Below, in pieces: positions 8,682 to 16,976 of a stretch of 64,000 bases of DNA. The number at the start of each line of letters is the position of its first letter. Positions within the stretch are counted from its first letter, which is position 1. The position numbers and the translations under genes were made by a program. The stretch is from Saprospiraceae bacterium (GTDB lineage Bacteria; Bacteroidota; Bacteroidia; Chitinophagales; Saprospiraceae). Location: contig JALHLK010000009.1 of the NCBI GenBank assembly GCA_022844565.1, positions 62,001 through 126,000 on the forward strand, in the 5' to 3' direction. The notes beneath the pieces are model-generated. The model was not told the origin of the DNA. It ran no database searches and saw nothing but the letters and a program-made list of their open reading frames with translations.

Positions 8682-10037
8682 TTGCAAAAGACACTTTCAT
8701 ATCTAATAAAAACTATCCTGATTGGAATATTGGTCAGTGTGACGATCACAGTAACCATGGTCATCATCCAAATCCTTTTTGGTGAAGAGTTTAATTGGGA
8801 TTTCGAAATGTTGCGCGACGTTGTTTATAATGTTTTGATGGGCTTATCCATTGCTGTAACCAATAGTCTATACTTCAATTATCTTAACAATAAGGTTAGT
8901 TGGAATACGGGAAAAGATCATTATCGGATATTAGTTGGTTTTTTGGGAAGTAGCCCTTTGACTCTTTTTTCAGTATGGTTCGTGCGATTTATTATTGAAG
9001 TTGGTTTTGAACGCCAGTCTTTTGAAAGTTTTAATAAAAATCAGCATTTTATAGATTATGCTGGCAGTTTGATTATAAGTTTGATAATTTCCCTTGTTTT
9101 TCACGTAATCTACATTAATAAAAAATTACAAGAAAATAAAGTAAAAGAGCAAAAAATAATCGCTGGAAATGCTTCTGCTCAATTTGAAAGTCTAAAAAAT
9201 CAAATCGATCCACATTTTTTATTTAATAGTCTGAATGTATTGAGTTCGCTGATTGAGGAAAATCCTGATAATGCACAAAGATTTACTACATCGCTCTCGA
9301 AAATCTATCGATACGTGTTAGATCAAAAAGATAAAGAGTTGGTGCTGTTGCAAGAAGAATTGGATTTCGCTAAGACTTACATGAAATTGCTCATGATGAG
9401 ATTTGAAAACAGCCTGACATATAGCCTACCTAAACTTCCAGTTGACTCAGAGGCGAAAGTTGTGCCACTCTCACTTCAATTGCTACTTGAAAATACGATT
9501 AAACACAATATAGTCAGTGACAAACAGCCCTTACATATTTCTATTGAAGTAGAAGGAGATTATCTTTCAGTTTCAAACAACCTTCAGAAAAAAGAGGTTT
9601 TGCAAAGTGGACAAGGTGTTGGGCTAAAAAACATCATAAGTCGGTATGCGATTTTGACAGACAAAAAAGTCGAAGTTGCTACGGATGCTGCCTACTTCAA
9701 AATAAAAATCCCAATACTAACCAAAGAGATTACATTAATAAAAAATAAAAAATACAACGAAATGGATGCATATTTAAAAGCTAAAAAACAGGTTAAAGAA
9801 ATAAAAGATTTTTATGGCAATTTGATTTCGTATAGCTTTATTATTCCTATTTTAGCCTTTATCAATTATATGACTTTTTGGGAATTTAAATGGTTTTTGT
9901 TCCCATTGTTTGGTTGGGGATTAGGGGTAGTGATTCAAGGGCTTTCAGTTTTTGGATTTGGTAGAAGTTGGGAAGAAAGAAAAATTGACGAGTTTATGCA
10001 AAAAGAACAACAAAATAAAAACAGTAAATGGGCTTAA
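8682..10037 (+). CDS. LytS-type sensor histidine kinase with C-terminal 2TM domain
   Basis: A 451-residue membrane kinase read from a TTG codon. Domain order: four N-terminal membrane segments (about residues 8-32, 45-65, 84-106, 128-146), a His_kinase (PF06580-type) region with phospho-acceptor His178 in DPHFLFNSLN, an ATP-binding part with LLENTIKHN (268-276) and GQGVGLKNI (310-318), then a 2TM domain (about 358-441) ending in GRSWEERKIDEFM. The 2TM part is homologous to the separate protein encoded immediately downstream. It very likely phosphorylates the LytTR regulator at 10715. Its 3' end overlaps the next gene by 10 nt. Confidence 0.88.
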   Translation: MQKTLSYLIKTILIGILVSVTITVTMVIIQILFGEEFNWDFEMLRDVVYNVLMGLSIAVTNSLYFNYLNNKVSWNTGKDHYRILVGFLGSSPLTLFSVWFVRFIIEVGFERQSFESFNKNQHFIDYAGSLIISLIISLVFHVIYINKKLQENKVKEQKIIAGNASAQFESLKNQIDPHFLFNSLNVLSSLIEENPDNAQRFTTSLSKIYRYVLDQKDKELVLLQEELDFAKTYMKLLMMRFENSLTYSLPKLPVDSEAKVVPLSLQLLLENTIKHNIVSDKQPLHISIEVEGDYLSVSNNLQKKEVLQSGQGVGLKNIISRYAILTDKKVEVATDAAYFKIKIPILTKEITLIKNKKYNEMDAYLKAKKQVKEIKDFYGNLISYSFIIPILAFINYMTFWEFKWFLFPLFGWGLGVVIQGLSVFGFGRSWEERKIDEFMQKEQQNKNSKWA

Positions 10038-10354
10038 CAATGGAAAACTTAGATGAAAAAATGATTTACGAAGCCGCAAAAAAGCGCGTTGAAAAATTAA
10101 AAGGATTTTATATTCACTTTTTGGTGTACTTGATAGTTAATGCTTTTATCATTTATGCCAATTATCAACACGGAAATCCGAAAGGTTCACTTTTCCAATT
10201 GCAAAATTTTTCAACTGCCTTTTTTTGGGGTATTGGTCTTGCTGCACATGGTTTGAATGTGTTCTCTCTCGATCTATTTTTTGGAAAAGAATGGGAAGAA
10301 CGTAAAATTCGTGAACTCATGGATAGAGATAGAGAAAGAAATGATTTTGTTTAA
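10028..10354 (+). CDS. 2TM domain-containing protein
   Basis: A 108-residue protein made of a short N-terminal amphipathic helix (YEAAKKRVEKLKGFYIHF), two membrane segments and the EWEERKIRELMDRDRERN tail. This is the free-standing form of the 2TM domain (PF13239-like) that ends the preceding kinase, with which it overlaps by 10 nt. Free 2TM genes commonly accompany LytS/LytTR pairs in Bacteroidota. A role as accessory or modulator of the kinase is plausible but not shown. Its start, MGLTMENLDEKM, could also be at the second methionine. Confidence 0.85.
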   Translation: MGLTMENLDEKMIYEAAKKRVEKLKGFYIHFLVYLIVNAFIIYANYQHGNPKGSLFQLQNFSTAFFWGIGLAAHGLNVFSLDLFFGKEWEERKIRELMDRDRERNDFV

Positions 10355-10373
10355 GGTAATGCTTGAATGCAAG

Positions 10374-10464
10374 ATGACTGAGTGGTTGCGACATTAGGAG
10401 CAAATCGAGTATGACTGAGTGGTTGCGACGAAAGGAGCAAATCGAGTGAAAGATTTCACTCGAT
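10374..10464. repeat. Two 37-bp tandem repeats followed by an 11-bp perfect hairpin
   Basis: Units at 10374-10410 and 10411-10447 begin ATGACTGAGTGGTTGCGAC and end AGGAGCAAATCGAGT. The end of unit 2 forms one arm of a perfect inverted repeat, ATCGAGTGAAA (10441-10451) and TTTCACTCGAT (10454-10464). No T-run follows, so it is not a simple terminator. Confidence 0.8.
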
Positions 10465-10481
10465 AACGAAGGAACCGAGCA

Positions 10482-10608
10482 AAACTTTGCGAGGCTACTT
10501 CCAATGCTAACAGAACCAAAATCAAACTTTGCGAGGCTACTTCCAATGCTAACAGAACCAAAATCAAACTTTGCGAGGCTACTACAAATGCTAAATAGAA
10601 CCAATATC
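10482..10608. repeat. Three 42-bp tandem repeats
   Basis: Units begin with AAACTTTGCGAGGCTACT at 10482, 10524 and 10566, exactly 42 bp apart; the first two are almost identical and the third is diverged with one extra base. They lie between the 2TM gene and the LytTR gene. Because 42 is a multiple of 3, the minus strand shows an apparent repetitive reading frame, which is most likely not a gene. Confidence 0.85.
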
Positions 10609-10714
10609 AATCTTGAGAGGCATATACTATTCTTGAATGTATGAATGTGAAAATATTAAAGAAGGCAAAATTCAAATACTTATACCCAAACACCATAAAC
10701 ATAGGAAGAAAGTG

Positions 10715-11473
10715 ATGATGACAACGATTATAATTGAAGATGAAAAGCCTGCAGCAAGGATGTTGCAGCGAAAACTTGAGCGACTACAAATTCCAGTGGA
10801 AGTTATGCTACATTCAGTACAAGAGGCGGTAGATTGGTTTCAGAATAATCCACAACCTGATTTGATATTTTTAGATATCCAACTTTCCGATGGATTATCA
10901 TTTGAAATTTTTGAAAAAGTTTCAATACAAAGTCCAGTCATTTTCACAACGGCTTATGATGAATATGCATTGCGTGCGTTTAAACTCAATAGTATTGATT
11001 ACTTGTTGAAGCCTATTGATGAGGATGACTTAGAAGTCGCGATTGGGAAGTATAAGTCGCGCACGAATCAAGAATCAACGGGAAGCATGGACATGGCAAC
11101 AATTCGACAATTATTTTCGTCTACCAAAGATGTAGAATACAGAAAACGGTTTAGCGTAAAAGTAGGGGATCATATCAAAATCATTCCGATTGAAGAGATC
11201 GAATTGATTTACAGTGAGTATAAAGGTTCTTATTTGCATAGTTTAGAGGGCCGTACCTACTTATTGGATAGCTCGCTTGATGCAATTGAGAAAGAATTAG
11301 AACCAAAACACTTCTTTAGAGTAAGTCGAAAATACATTGTACCACTAAAGGCTATAAAAGACATCATCGTTTATAGTAATTCACGACTGAAGATCACGCT
11401 AAAATCTTACAATAAAGAAGAAGTTATCGTCAGTCGAGAGCGAGTGGGAGAATTTAGGACTTGGCTAGGATAA
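10715..11473 (+). CDS. LytTR family response regulator
   Basis: Response regulator with a receiver domain (about residues 1-120; Asp54 in LIFLDIQL is the phospho-acceptor, Lys in DYLLKPI) and a C-terminal LytTR DNA-binding domain (about 145-252). I start it at the ATG preceded by AGGAAGAAAG and followed by MMTTIIIEDEKPAAR, which matches the usual start of this family; an upstream in-frame ATG at 10637 would add 26 low-similarity residues. It forms a two-component pair with the kinase at 8682 and is separated from it by the 2TM gene and tandem repeats. Likely targets are the 21-bp-spaced repeats before 5145 and 7604. Confidence 0.9.
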   Translation: MMTTIIIEDEKPAARMLQRKLERLQIPVEVMLHSVQEAVDWFQNNPQPDLIFLDIQLSDGLSFEIFEKVSIQSPVIFTTAYDEYALRAFKLNSIDYLLKPIDEDDLEVAIGKYKSRTNQESTGSMDMATIRQLFSSTKDVEYRKRFSVKVGDHIKIIPIEEIELIYSEYKGSYLHSLEGRTYLLDSSLDAIEKELEPKHFFRVSRKYIVPLKAIKDIIVYSNSRLKITLKSYNKEEVIVSRERVGEFRTWLG

Positions 11474-11486
11474 GAGAAACCATCAA

Positions 11487-14306
11487 TTACCTCGTCAAGT
11501 ACATATTTCTATTTCTCTCTAGCTCTCTAAATACTGGCGAAGTAAGATCATCTATAAACTCAATCGCTTCACCCGTAGATTTCATTTCTGGCCCTAACTG
11601 TATGTCAACACCTGGGAATTTATTAAACGAGAAGACGGGCACCTTAATCGCATATCCTTTAAGATCTTGGTTAATCACAAAATCTTTAATCTTTTTACTA
11701 CCCAACATCACATGTGAAGCAATGTTAAGGTAAGGAACTTTGTATGCTTTTGCAATAAAAGGAGTTGTTCTCGATGCTCTTGGATTGGCTTCAATTACGT
11801 ATACCTTCTCCTCTTTTATGGCAAATTGAATATTGATTAATCCTTTAATATTTAATGCTTTTGCCAACTTATATGTGTATTCCTTCATTTGGTCAATCAC
11901 ATTTTCGCTCAAACTATACGTAGGTAATGTTGCCGAACTGTCTCCAGAGTGAATACCCGCAGGTTCAATATGCTCCATGATACCCATAATATGGATTTCA
12001 TCTCCATCACATATGGCGTCTATTTCTGCCTCTTTGGCCCTTTCTAAAAACTGGTCAATTAAGACTTTATTGTCAGGCATGTGTTTGAAAATCGTAAGCA
12101 CCTGTTTCTCTAACTCGGTATCATTGATCACAATCCTCATTCTTTGCCCTCCTAATACATAAGAAGGTCTAACCAATACAGGATATGAAACTTTATTTGC
12201 AACCTCTATGGCTTCATCAGCATCTCTTGCTGTTCCATATTTAGGATAAGGAATACCAAGACTTTTTAGTAAGTCAGAAAACCTACCTCTATCTTCAGCT
12301 ATGTCCATATCATTGTACGAGGTACCAATAATTTTAACACCTTTTTGATGTAATTTTTCAGCCAGTTTAAGAGCTGTTTGTCCACCTAATTGCACAATCA
12401 CACCTTCAGGTTGTTCCAAATCGATAATTTCTTCTAGATGTTCCCAATATACCGGCTCAAAGTAAAGTTTATCGGCCATATCAAAGTCGGTAGATACCGT
12501 CTCAGGATTACAATTGACCATGATAGCTTCATAACCAGCTTCTTTAATTGCCAATAATCCATGAACACAACAATAGTCAAATTCTATACCTTGGCCTATT
12601 CTATTTGGTCCCGAACCAAGAACAATAATTTTTTTCCTTCCAGGAGTAGGGAATGACTCATTCTCCGAATCAAATGTTGAATAAAAATAAGGTGTTTTTG
12701 CTTCAAACTCTGCTGCACAAGTATCCACCATTTTATATACTCGTCGTATCCCTAGATTTTTTCGATGTTTAGTTACTTCGTCTTCTTTTATTCTTAGTGA
12801 CCAAGCTATTTGAGCATCAGAATAACCGAGCACTTTCAACTCTCTCATCACATCTGCAGGTATATCCTCAGCGACATTGTATCGCATCAATTTATCTTCT
12901 GCAACTACAAGACTCTTGATCTGCTTAAGATACCATTTGTCTATATTGGTTAATTTTTGGATTGACTTAATAGGCACCCCTAGTCTAAGGGCATCTTTCA
13001 CTCTAAAGATTCTGTCCTCACTAGCTTTTTCTAATCTATCAAGTATATCCTCTGTTTTAATCCATTCTTTAAGATCCGAGCCGAGGCCTGCTCTATTATT
13101 TTCTAAACTTTGACATGCTTTTTGGAGCGCTTCACAGAAATTTCTACCGATAGCCATTACTTCTCCAACTGACTTCATTTGCAAGCCTAATTGAGTATCT
13201 GCTCCGTTGAATTTTTCAAAATTCCATCTTGGCATTTTTACAATCACGTAGTCAAGTGAAGGTTCGAAAAACGCAGATGTTGTTTTGGTAATTTGGTTTT
13301 TTAATTCATCCAAATGATATCCGATGGCTAACTTAGCGGCAATTTTTGCGATGGGATAGCCCGTAGCCTTACTTGCCAAAGCAGAAGAACGAGATACTCT
13401 AGGATTGATTTCTACACATATCAAATCTTCATTTTCTGGGTTTAGTGCAAATTGTACATTACATCCACCTGCAAAATTGCCCATAGAGCGCATTAATTGC
13501 ATTGCGTCATTACGCATTCTTTGAAAAGCTGTATCAGATAAAGTCATTGCAGGAGCTACTGTTATGGAATCGCCTGTGTGAATACCCATTGGGTCAAGGT
13601 TTTCAACAGTACAAATGATTACGACATTATCACCTGAGTCTCTTAATAACTCCAACTCATATTCTTTCCATCCCAACACTGCCTTTTCCACTAAAACCTC
13701 ATGTGTAGGAGAAGCATCTAATCCTCTTCTTAAAAGTACATCAAATTCATCTTCTTTCAAGACAAACCCCCCGCCATAGCCTCCTAATGTATACGAAGGT
13801 CTTATTACTAAAGGATATCCTATCTTCTGAGCAGCTTCCTTACCCTCCAAAAATGAATTTGCGATTTGTGAAGGAGCTACAAATTGACCAAGTTTTATAA
13901 CGTGTTGTCTAAATTTTTCCCTGTTTTCAGCTAATTCTATCGCATCGACGTCGACCCCGATCATCCTAACGCCATATTTTTTCCAAATACCGAGTTTGTC
14001 TACTTCTATTGCGAGGTTTAGTGCTGTTTGGCCTCCCATTGTAGCTAAGACAGCATCGATTTTACGTTCTTGAAGTATTTTTTCTATACTTGCTGGACGT
14101 AATGGCAATAGATAGATATGATCAGCTGTAACAGGGTCCGTCATAATTGTAGCTGGATTGCTATTAATTAAACTAACCTCGATACCTTCTTCTTTTAAAG
14201 ATCTAGACGCTTGAGTACCTGAATAATCGAATTCACATGCTTGGCCGATGATGATTGGTCCACTACCGATGATGAGTACTGAACGGATAGAATGATCCTT
14301 AGGCAT
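11487..14306 (-). CDS. carB: Carbamoyl-phosphate synthase large subunit, short form
   Basis: A 939-residue protein holding two tandem ATP-grasp halves. The first begins SVLIIGSGPIIIGQACEFDYSG and the second KIIVLGSGPNRIGQGIEFDY; the carboxyphosphate and carbamoyl-phosphate domains are both complete. It makes carbamoyl phosphate for pyrimidine and arginine synthesis with the CarA subunit, which is not in the window. The protein ends soon after the second ATP-grasp domain and lacks the C-terminal MGS-like allosteric domain present in the 1073-residue E. coli enzyme. I chose the ATG at 14306 over a TTG 27 nt upstream. It is convergent with the LytTR gene, 13 nt apart. Confidence 0.95.
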   Translation of the reverse strand: MPKDHSIRSVLIIGSGPIIIGQACEFDYSGTQASRSLKEEGIEVSLINSNPATIMTDPVTADHIYLLPLRPASIEKILQERKIDAVLATMGGQTALNLAIEVDKLGIWKKYGVRMIGVDVDAIELAENREKFRQHVIKLGQFVAPSQIANSFLEGKEAAQKIGYPLVIRPSYTLGGYGGGFVLKEDEFDVLLRRGLDASPTHEVLVEKAVLGWKEYELELLRDSGDNVVIICTVENLDPMGIHTGDSITVAPAMTLSDTAFQRMRNDAMQLMRSMGNFAGGCNVQFALNPENEDLICVEINPRVSRSSALASKATGYPIAKIAAKLAIGYHLDELKNQITKTTSAFFEPSLDYVIVKMPRWNFEKFNGADTQLGLQMKSVGEVMAIGRNFCEALQKACQSLENNRAGLGSDLKEWIKTEDILDRLEKASEDRIFRVKDALRLGVPIKSIQKLTNIDKWYLKQIKSLVVAEDKLMRYNVAEDIPADVMRELKVLGYSDAQIAWSLRIKEDEVTKHRKNLGIRRVYKMVDTCAAEFEAKTPYFYSTFDSENESFPTPGRKKIIVLGSGPNRIGQGIEFDYCCVHGLLAIKEAGYEAIMVNCNPETVSTDFDMADKLYFEPVYWEHLEEIIDLEQPEGVIVQLGGQTALKLAEKLHQKGVKIIGTSYNDMDIAEDRGRFSDLLKSLGIPYPKYGTARDADEAIEVANKVSYPVLVRPSYVLGGQRMRIVINDTELEKQVLTIFKHMPDNKVLIDQFLERAKEAEIDAICDGDEIHIMGIMEHIEPAGIHSGDSSATLPTYSLSENVIDQMKEYTYKLAKALNIKGLINIQFAIKEEKVYVIEANPRASRTTPFIAKAYKVPYLNIASHVMLGSKKIKDFVINQDLKGYAIKVPVFSFNKFPGVDIQLGPEMKSTGEAIEFIDDLTSPVFRELERNRNMYLTR

Positions 14307-14349
14307 AGTAAGTTTTTTTTGTTTTGAAAGCAAAAACCGAAATCGGGCA

Positions 14350-14357
14350 CAAAGATA
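14350..14357 (-). promoter_or_regulatory. TAnnTTTG -7 element for carB
   Basis: TATCTTTG on the minus strand, about 44 nt upstream of the carB ATG. No clear -33 TTG. Confidence 0.4.
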
Positions 14358-14490
14358 ATGTGTTATAAAAACTTTTCTTACTTTAAGGTCTTCTTGTTTA
14401 TACTTTTTTGTAAATTTAACAGGTACCTGACTTTTGTTAGGAATTTTATGTTAAAATCTATAGGATGTTTTAAAAATGCTGATATTCTCA

Positions 14491-14533
14491 AAAAAATAAA
14501 AGTGACGAAACACAATGATACGTGCCTCGTCAC
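14491..14533 (-). terminator. Rho-independent terminator after the CBS gene
   Basis: On the minus strand GTGACGA pairs with TCGTCAC across an 18-nt loop, and the stem is followed by TTTTATTTTTTT. It lies about 37 nt past the CBS-domain stop codon and isolates that gene from carB. Confidence 0.75.
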
Positions 14534-14569
14534 CAAAATAAGGTAGATGTGTTACTTACAATGCATTTC

Positions 14570-15010
14570 CTACATAGCTGCTCGGTAATTCAAATCGAAT
14601 ACTTCCTTATATAAAATAGGAACACGATATTCTCTTTTGAATTCATACCTGAGCACATCATATGAAGTAACAATCCCTACGACACTTAAATTATTTACTA
14701 CGGGCAACGCTTTAAAACGTCTATCAAGTAACAGCTCAGCTGCTGTACCAATCTTATCATCTGGGGATAGCGTTGCAAATTTCCTGCTCATTACTTCTCC
14801 AGCAAAAATATTATTAAAATCAGCATGATTAGAAATAAGTTGTGCCAACTCGTTACTGGTAATTAAGCCAACTAGTTTACCCTTTTCTAAAACTGGCAAA
14901 CTATGAATATTTTTTTTGAGTACAATATCAAATATCTCAGATAGAGAAGTTTTGATTCCAACACAAATGGGCTCTAGGGTCATTATTGTGTGTATACTTT
15001 CATTCATCAT
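14570..15010 (-). CDS. CBS domain-pair protein
   Basis: A 146-residue protein consisting almost entirely of two CBS domains: one at about residues 8-62 with HSLPVLEKGKLVGLITSNEL, the other at about 72-128 with FKALPVVNNLSVVGIVTSYDVL. CBS pairs bind adenosyl nucleotides and act as energy or ligand sensors. There is no attached effector domain, so the partner is unknown. It is a single-gene unit with its own terminator downstream. The start could be Met1 or Met2. Confidence 0.85.
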   Translation of the reverse strand: MMNESIHTIMTLEPICVGIKTSLSEIFDIVLKKNIHSLPVLEKGKLVGLITSNELAQLISNHADFNNIFAGEVMSRKFATLSPDDKIGTAAELLLDRRFKALPVVNNLSVVGIVTSYDVLRYEFKREYRVPILYKEVFDLNYRAAM

Positions 15011-15236
15011 GGCTTAGAATTTTGATTTAAAGCCAATATACATCTTTATATTGAATTTGTCAATATATTTAACTAAAAATACTAATAAAATTTTATTGAC
15101 AGTATTTACAACTATAGAATTAGCATAATTCAAAATATAAACTTACATTTGATATTATAATTTTATATCTACACATAACTTTTTTTATAATTACGCTTAA
15201 TATAGGATCACCTTTCAAGTTAGCTACCTTTCTCTT

Positions 15237-16880
15237 TTATAGTGACACACCTCTTTTCCAAGGAATAAAATCATCTTGCTCTAAATCAACGGCTTTAGCC
15301 ACGATGTCTCCATTTGCGACACCAATGCAATAATACAAAATTTCTTCTCCCATTTCTTCGATTGTCTTAGTTCCGTCTATAACCTGACCTGCATTGATAT
15401 CGATGATATCGTTCATCCTTTCATACAACTTTGTGTTAGACGAAACTTTCAAAACTGGACAAATAGGATTGCCTGTTGGGGTACCCAAACCTGTGGTAAA
15501 AAGTATTACATTAGCCCCACTTGCTGCTAGACCAGTAGTGGATTCTACATCATTGCCAGGAGTGCATAATAAATTTAATCCAGGCTGAGTAACAAGCTCT
15601 GTATAATCTAACACATCAGCCACTATTCCAGTGCCTCCTTTTTTGCAAGCTCCCATACTTTTTATAGCATCTGTAATAAGCCCGTCCCTCACATTGCCAG
15701 GTGATGGGTTGGCATGAAATCCACTCCCCACAGCGTGTGCGCTCGCGTTATAAGACTCCATCAAATGGATAAACTTATCCGCATTTTGCTTTTCATTACA
15801 TCTATCGAGAATACTTTGTTCCGCACCACACAGCTCTGGAAACTCCGATAAAATTACTTTGCCACCACAAGCTACCAACAAATCAGCTGCATGTCCTACT
15901 GCAGGATTTGCTGAGATACCACTAAACCCATCGCTACCTCCACATTCTACACCTATCGTAAGATGACTAATTGGCACAGGTTGTCTAGTTATTTTGTTTA
16001 GCTCTATCAAAGAATTGAACGTCGCGAGCATGGCTTGTTGGATTAAAGTACTTTCATTACCAATTTTTTGCTGTTCGAAGACGTGAATTGGCTTGTCAAA
16101 TGCTGGACTCAACTGCTTACAATTATCCAAAAACTCTTGGATTTGCAATCTTTGACATCCAAGACTTAAGAGCGTTATTCCACCGACATTAGGGTGTACA
16201 GCATAGGCAGCTAATAACCTGCCTAAAACCGCTGCATCTTCGTGAGTGCCACCACAACCACCACTATGAGTCAAAAACTTTATACCATCGACGTTTGGAA
16301 AAAGTTTACTCTTTACGCTTGACGATTCTAAGTTCAAAGTTAGTTCTGCAGTTGATTCTGACGATTGATATGCATCGACAAGATCTTTGGCAAATTTTTT
16401 ATACTTATCGTCCTTACTGTACCCAAGTGCATCATTAAGTGCTTCTTTAATTACTTCAAGGTTTCTGTTCTCACAAAATACAGTAGGTATAAAAATCCAA
16501 TAATTGGCTGTTCCAACTTGACCATCATTTCTTAGGAAGCCATTAAACGTTTTGTTTTGCCATTTGTCAACATCAGGGGCTTTCCAATCATAACTTTCAT
16601 TTTTCCATTGATATTTATCAGTTGCGTGGGCTGTGTTAGAGGTATTCATCCACTGACCTTTATACACATGTTCAGAAGAAATAATACCAACCTTTACCCC
16701 GTACATGATCACTGCATCTCCTTTATTCATATCCGAACAAAAGAATTTATGCTTAGCCTCAATGTTTTCTAATAAAGTAAAATTTTCACCTTCGTAAATT
16801 ACTTCCTCACCACTACCAAGATGTTGAAGTGCTACTAAGACATTATCAGCAGGATGGATTTTGACAAGCTTCTTAATCAT
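15237..16880 (-). CDS. uxaA: Altronate dehydratase (UxaA)-family enzyme
   Basis: A 547-residue fused UxaA-type protein: N-terminal SAF domain (about residues 1-95, beginning KLVKIHPADNVLVALQHL) and a large galactarate dehydratase/altronate hydrolase domain with HSGGCGGTHEDA, VECGGSDGFSG and FTTGLGTPTGNP. The family removes water from D-altronate, giving 2-keto-3-deoxygluconate, in hexuronate breakdown, though related members use other sugar acids. No uxaB, uxaC or kdgK is adjacent, so the substrate remains uncertain. Transcribed on the minus strand after mreB with a 96-nt gap. Confidence 0.88.
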   Translation of the reverse strand: MIKKLVKIHPADNVLVALQHLGSGEEVIYEGENFTLLENIEAKHKFFCSDMNKGDAVIMYGVKVGIISSEHVYKGQWMNTSNTAHATDKYQWKNESYDWKAPDVDKWQNKTFNGFLRNDGQVGTANYWIFIPTVFCENRNLEVIKEALNDALGYSKDDKYKKFAKDLVDAYQSSESTAELTLNLESSSVKSKLFPNVDGIKFLTHSGGCGGTHEDAAVLGRLLAAYAVHPNVGGITLLSLGCQRLQIQEFLDNCKQLSPAFDKPIHVFEQQKIGNESTLIQQAMLATFNSLIELNKITRQPVPISHLTIGVECGGSDGFSGISANPAVGHAADLLVACGGKVILSEFPELCGAEQSILDRCNEKQNADKFIHLMESYNASAHAVGSGFHANPSPGNVRDGLITDAIKSMGACKKGGTGIVADVLDYTELVTQPGLNLLCTPGNDVESTTGLAASGANVILFTTGLGTPTGNPICPVLKVSSNTKLYERMNDIIDINAGQVIDGTKTIEEMGEEILYYCIGVANGDIVAKAVDLEQDDFIPWKRGVSL

Positions 16881-16976
16881 TTAAAATCAGTATATTTTCA
16901 TATGAAATTAAATAACGTAATAAAAACTATAAAGCCTTATCCAAAATGTAGAAATTATTTTTAAAAGACTATTTAA

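Noticed and set aside
10441-10464. Perfect 11-bp hairpin as a transcription terminator of the 2TM gene
   Set aside because: No T-run on either side; it is better explained as part of the tandem-repeat block.
10317-10610. Minus-strand frame with repeated SSLAKFDFGSVSIG
   Set aside because: The repetition is simply the 42-bp tandem repeat read in one frame (42 is a multiple of 3). It overlaps the 2TM gene end and has no other support as a gene.
14358-14546. Plus-strand open frame between carB and the CBS gene
   Set aside because: It runs through the carB promoter region and the terminator stem of the CBS gene and has no protein-like composition.
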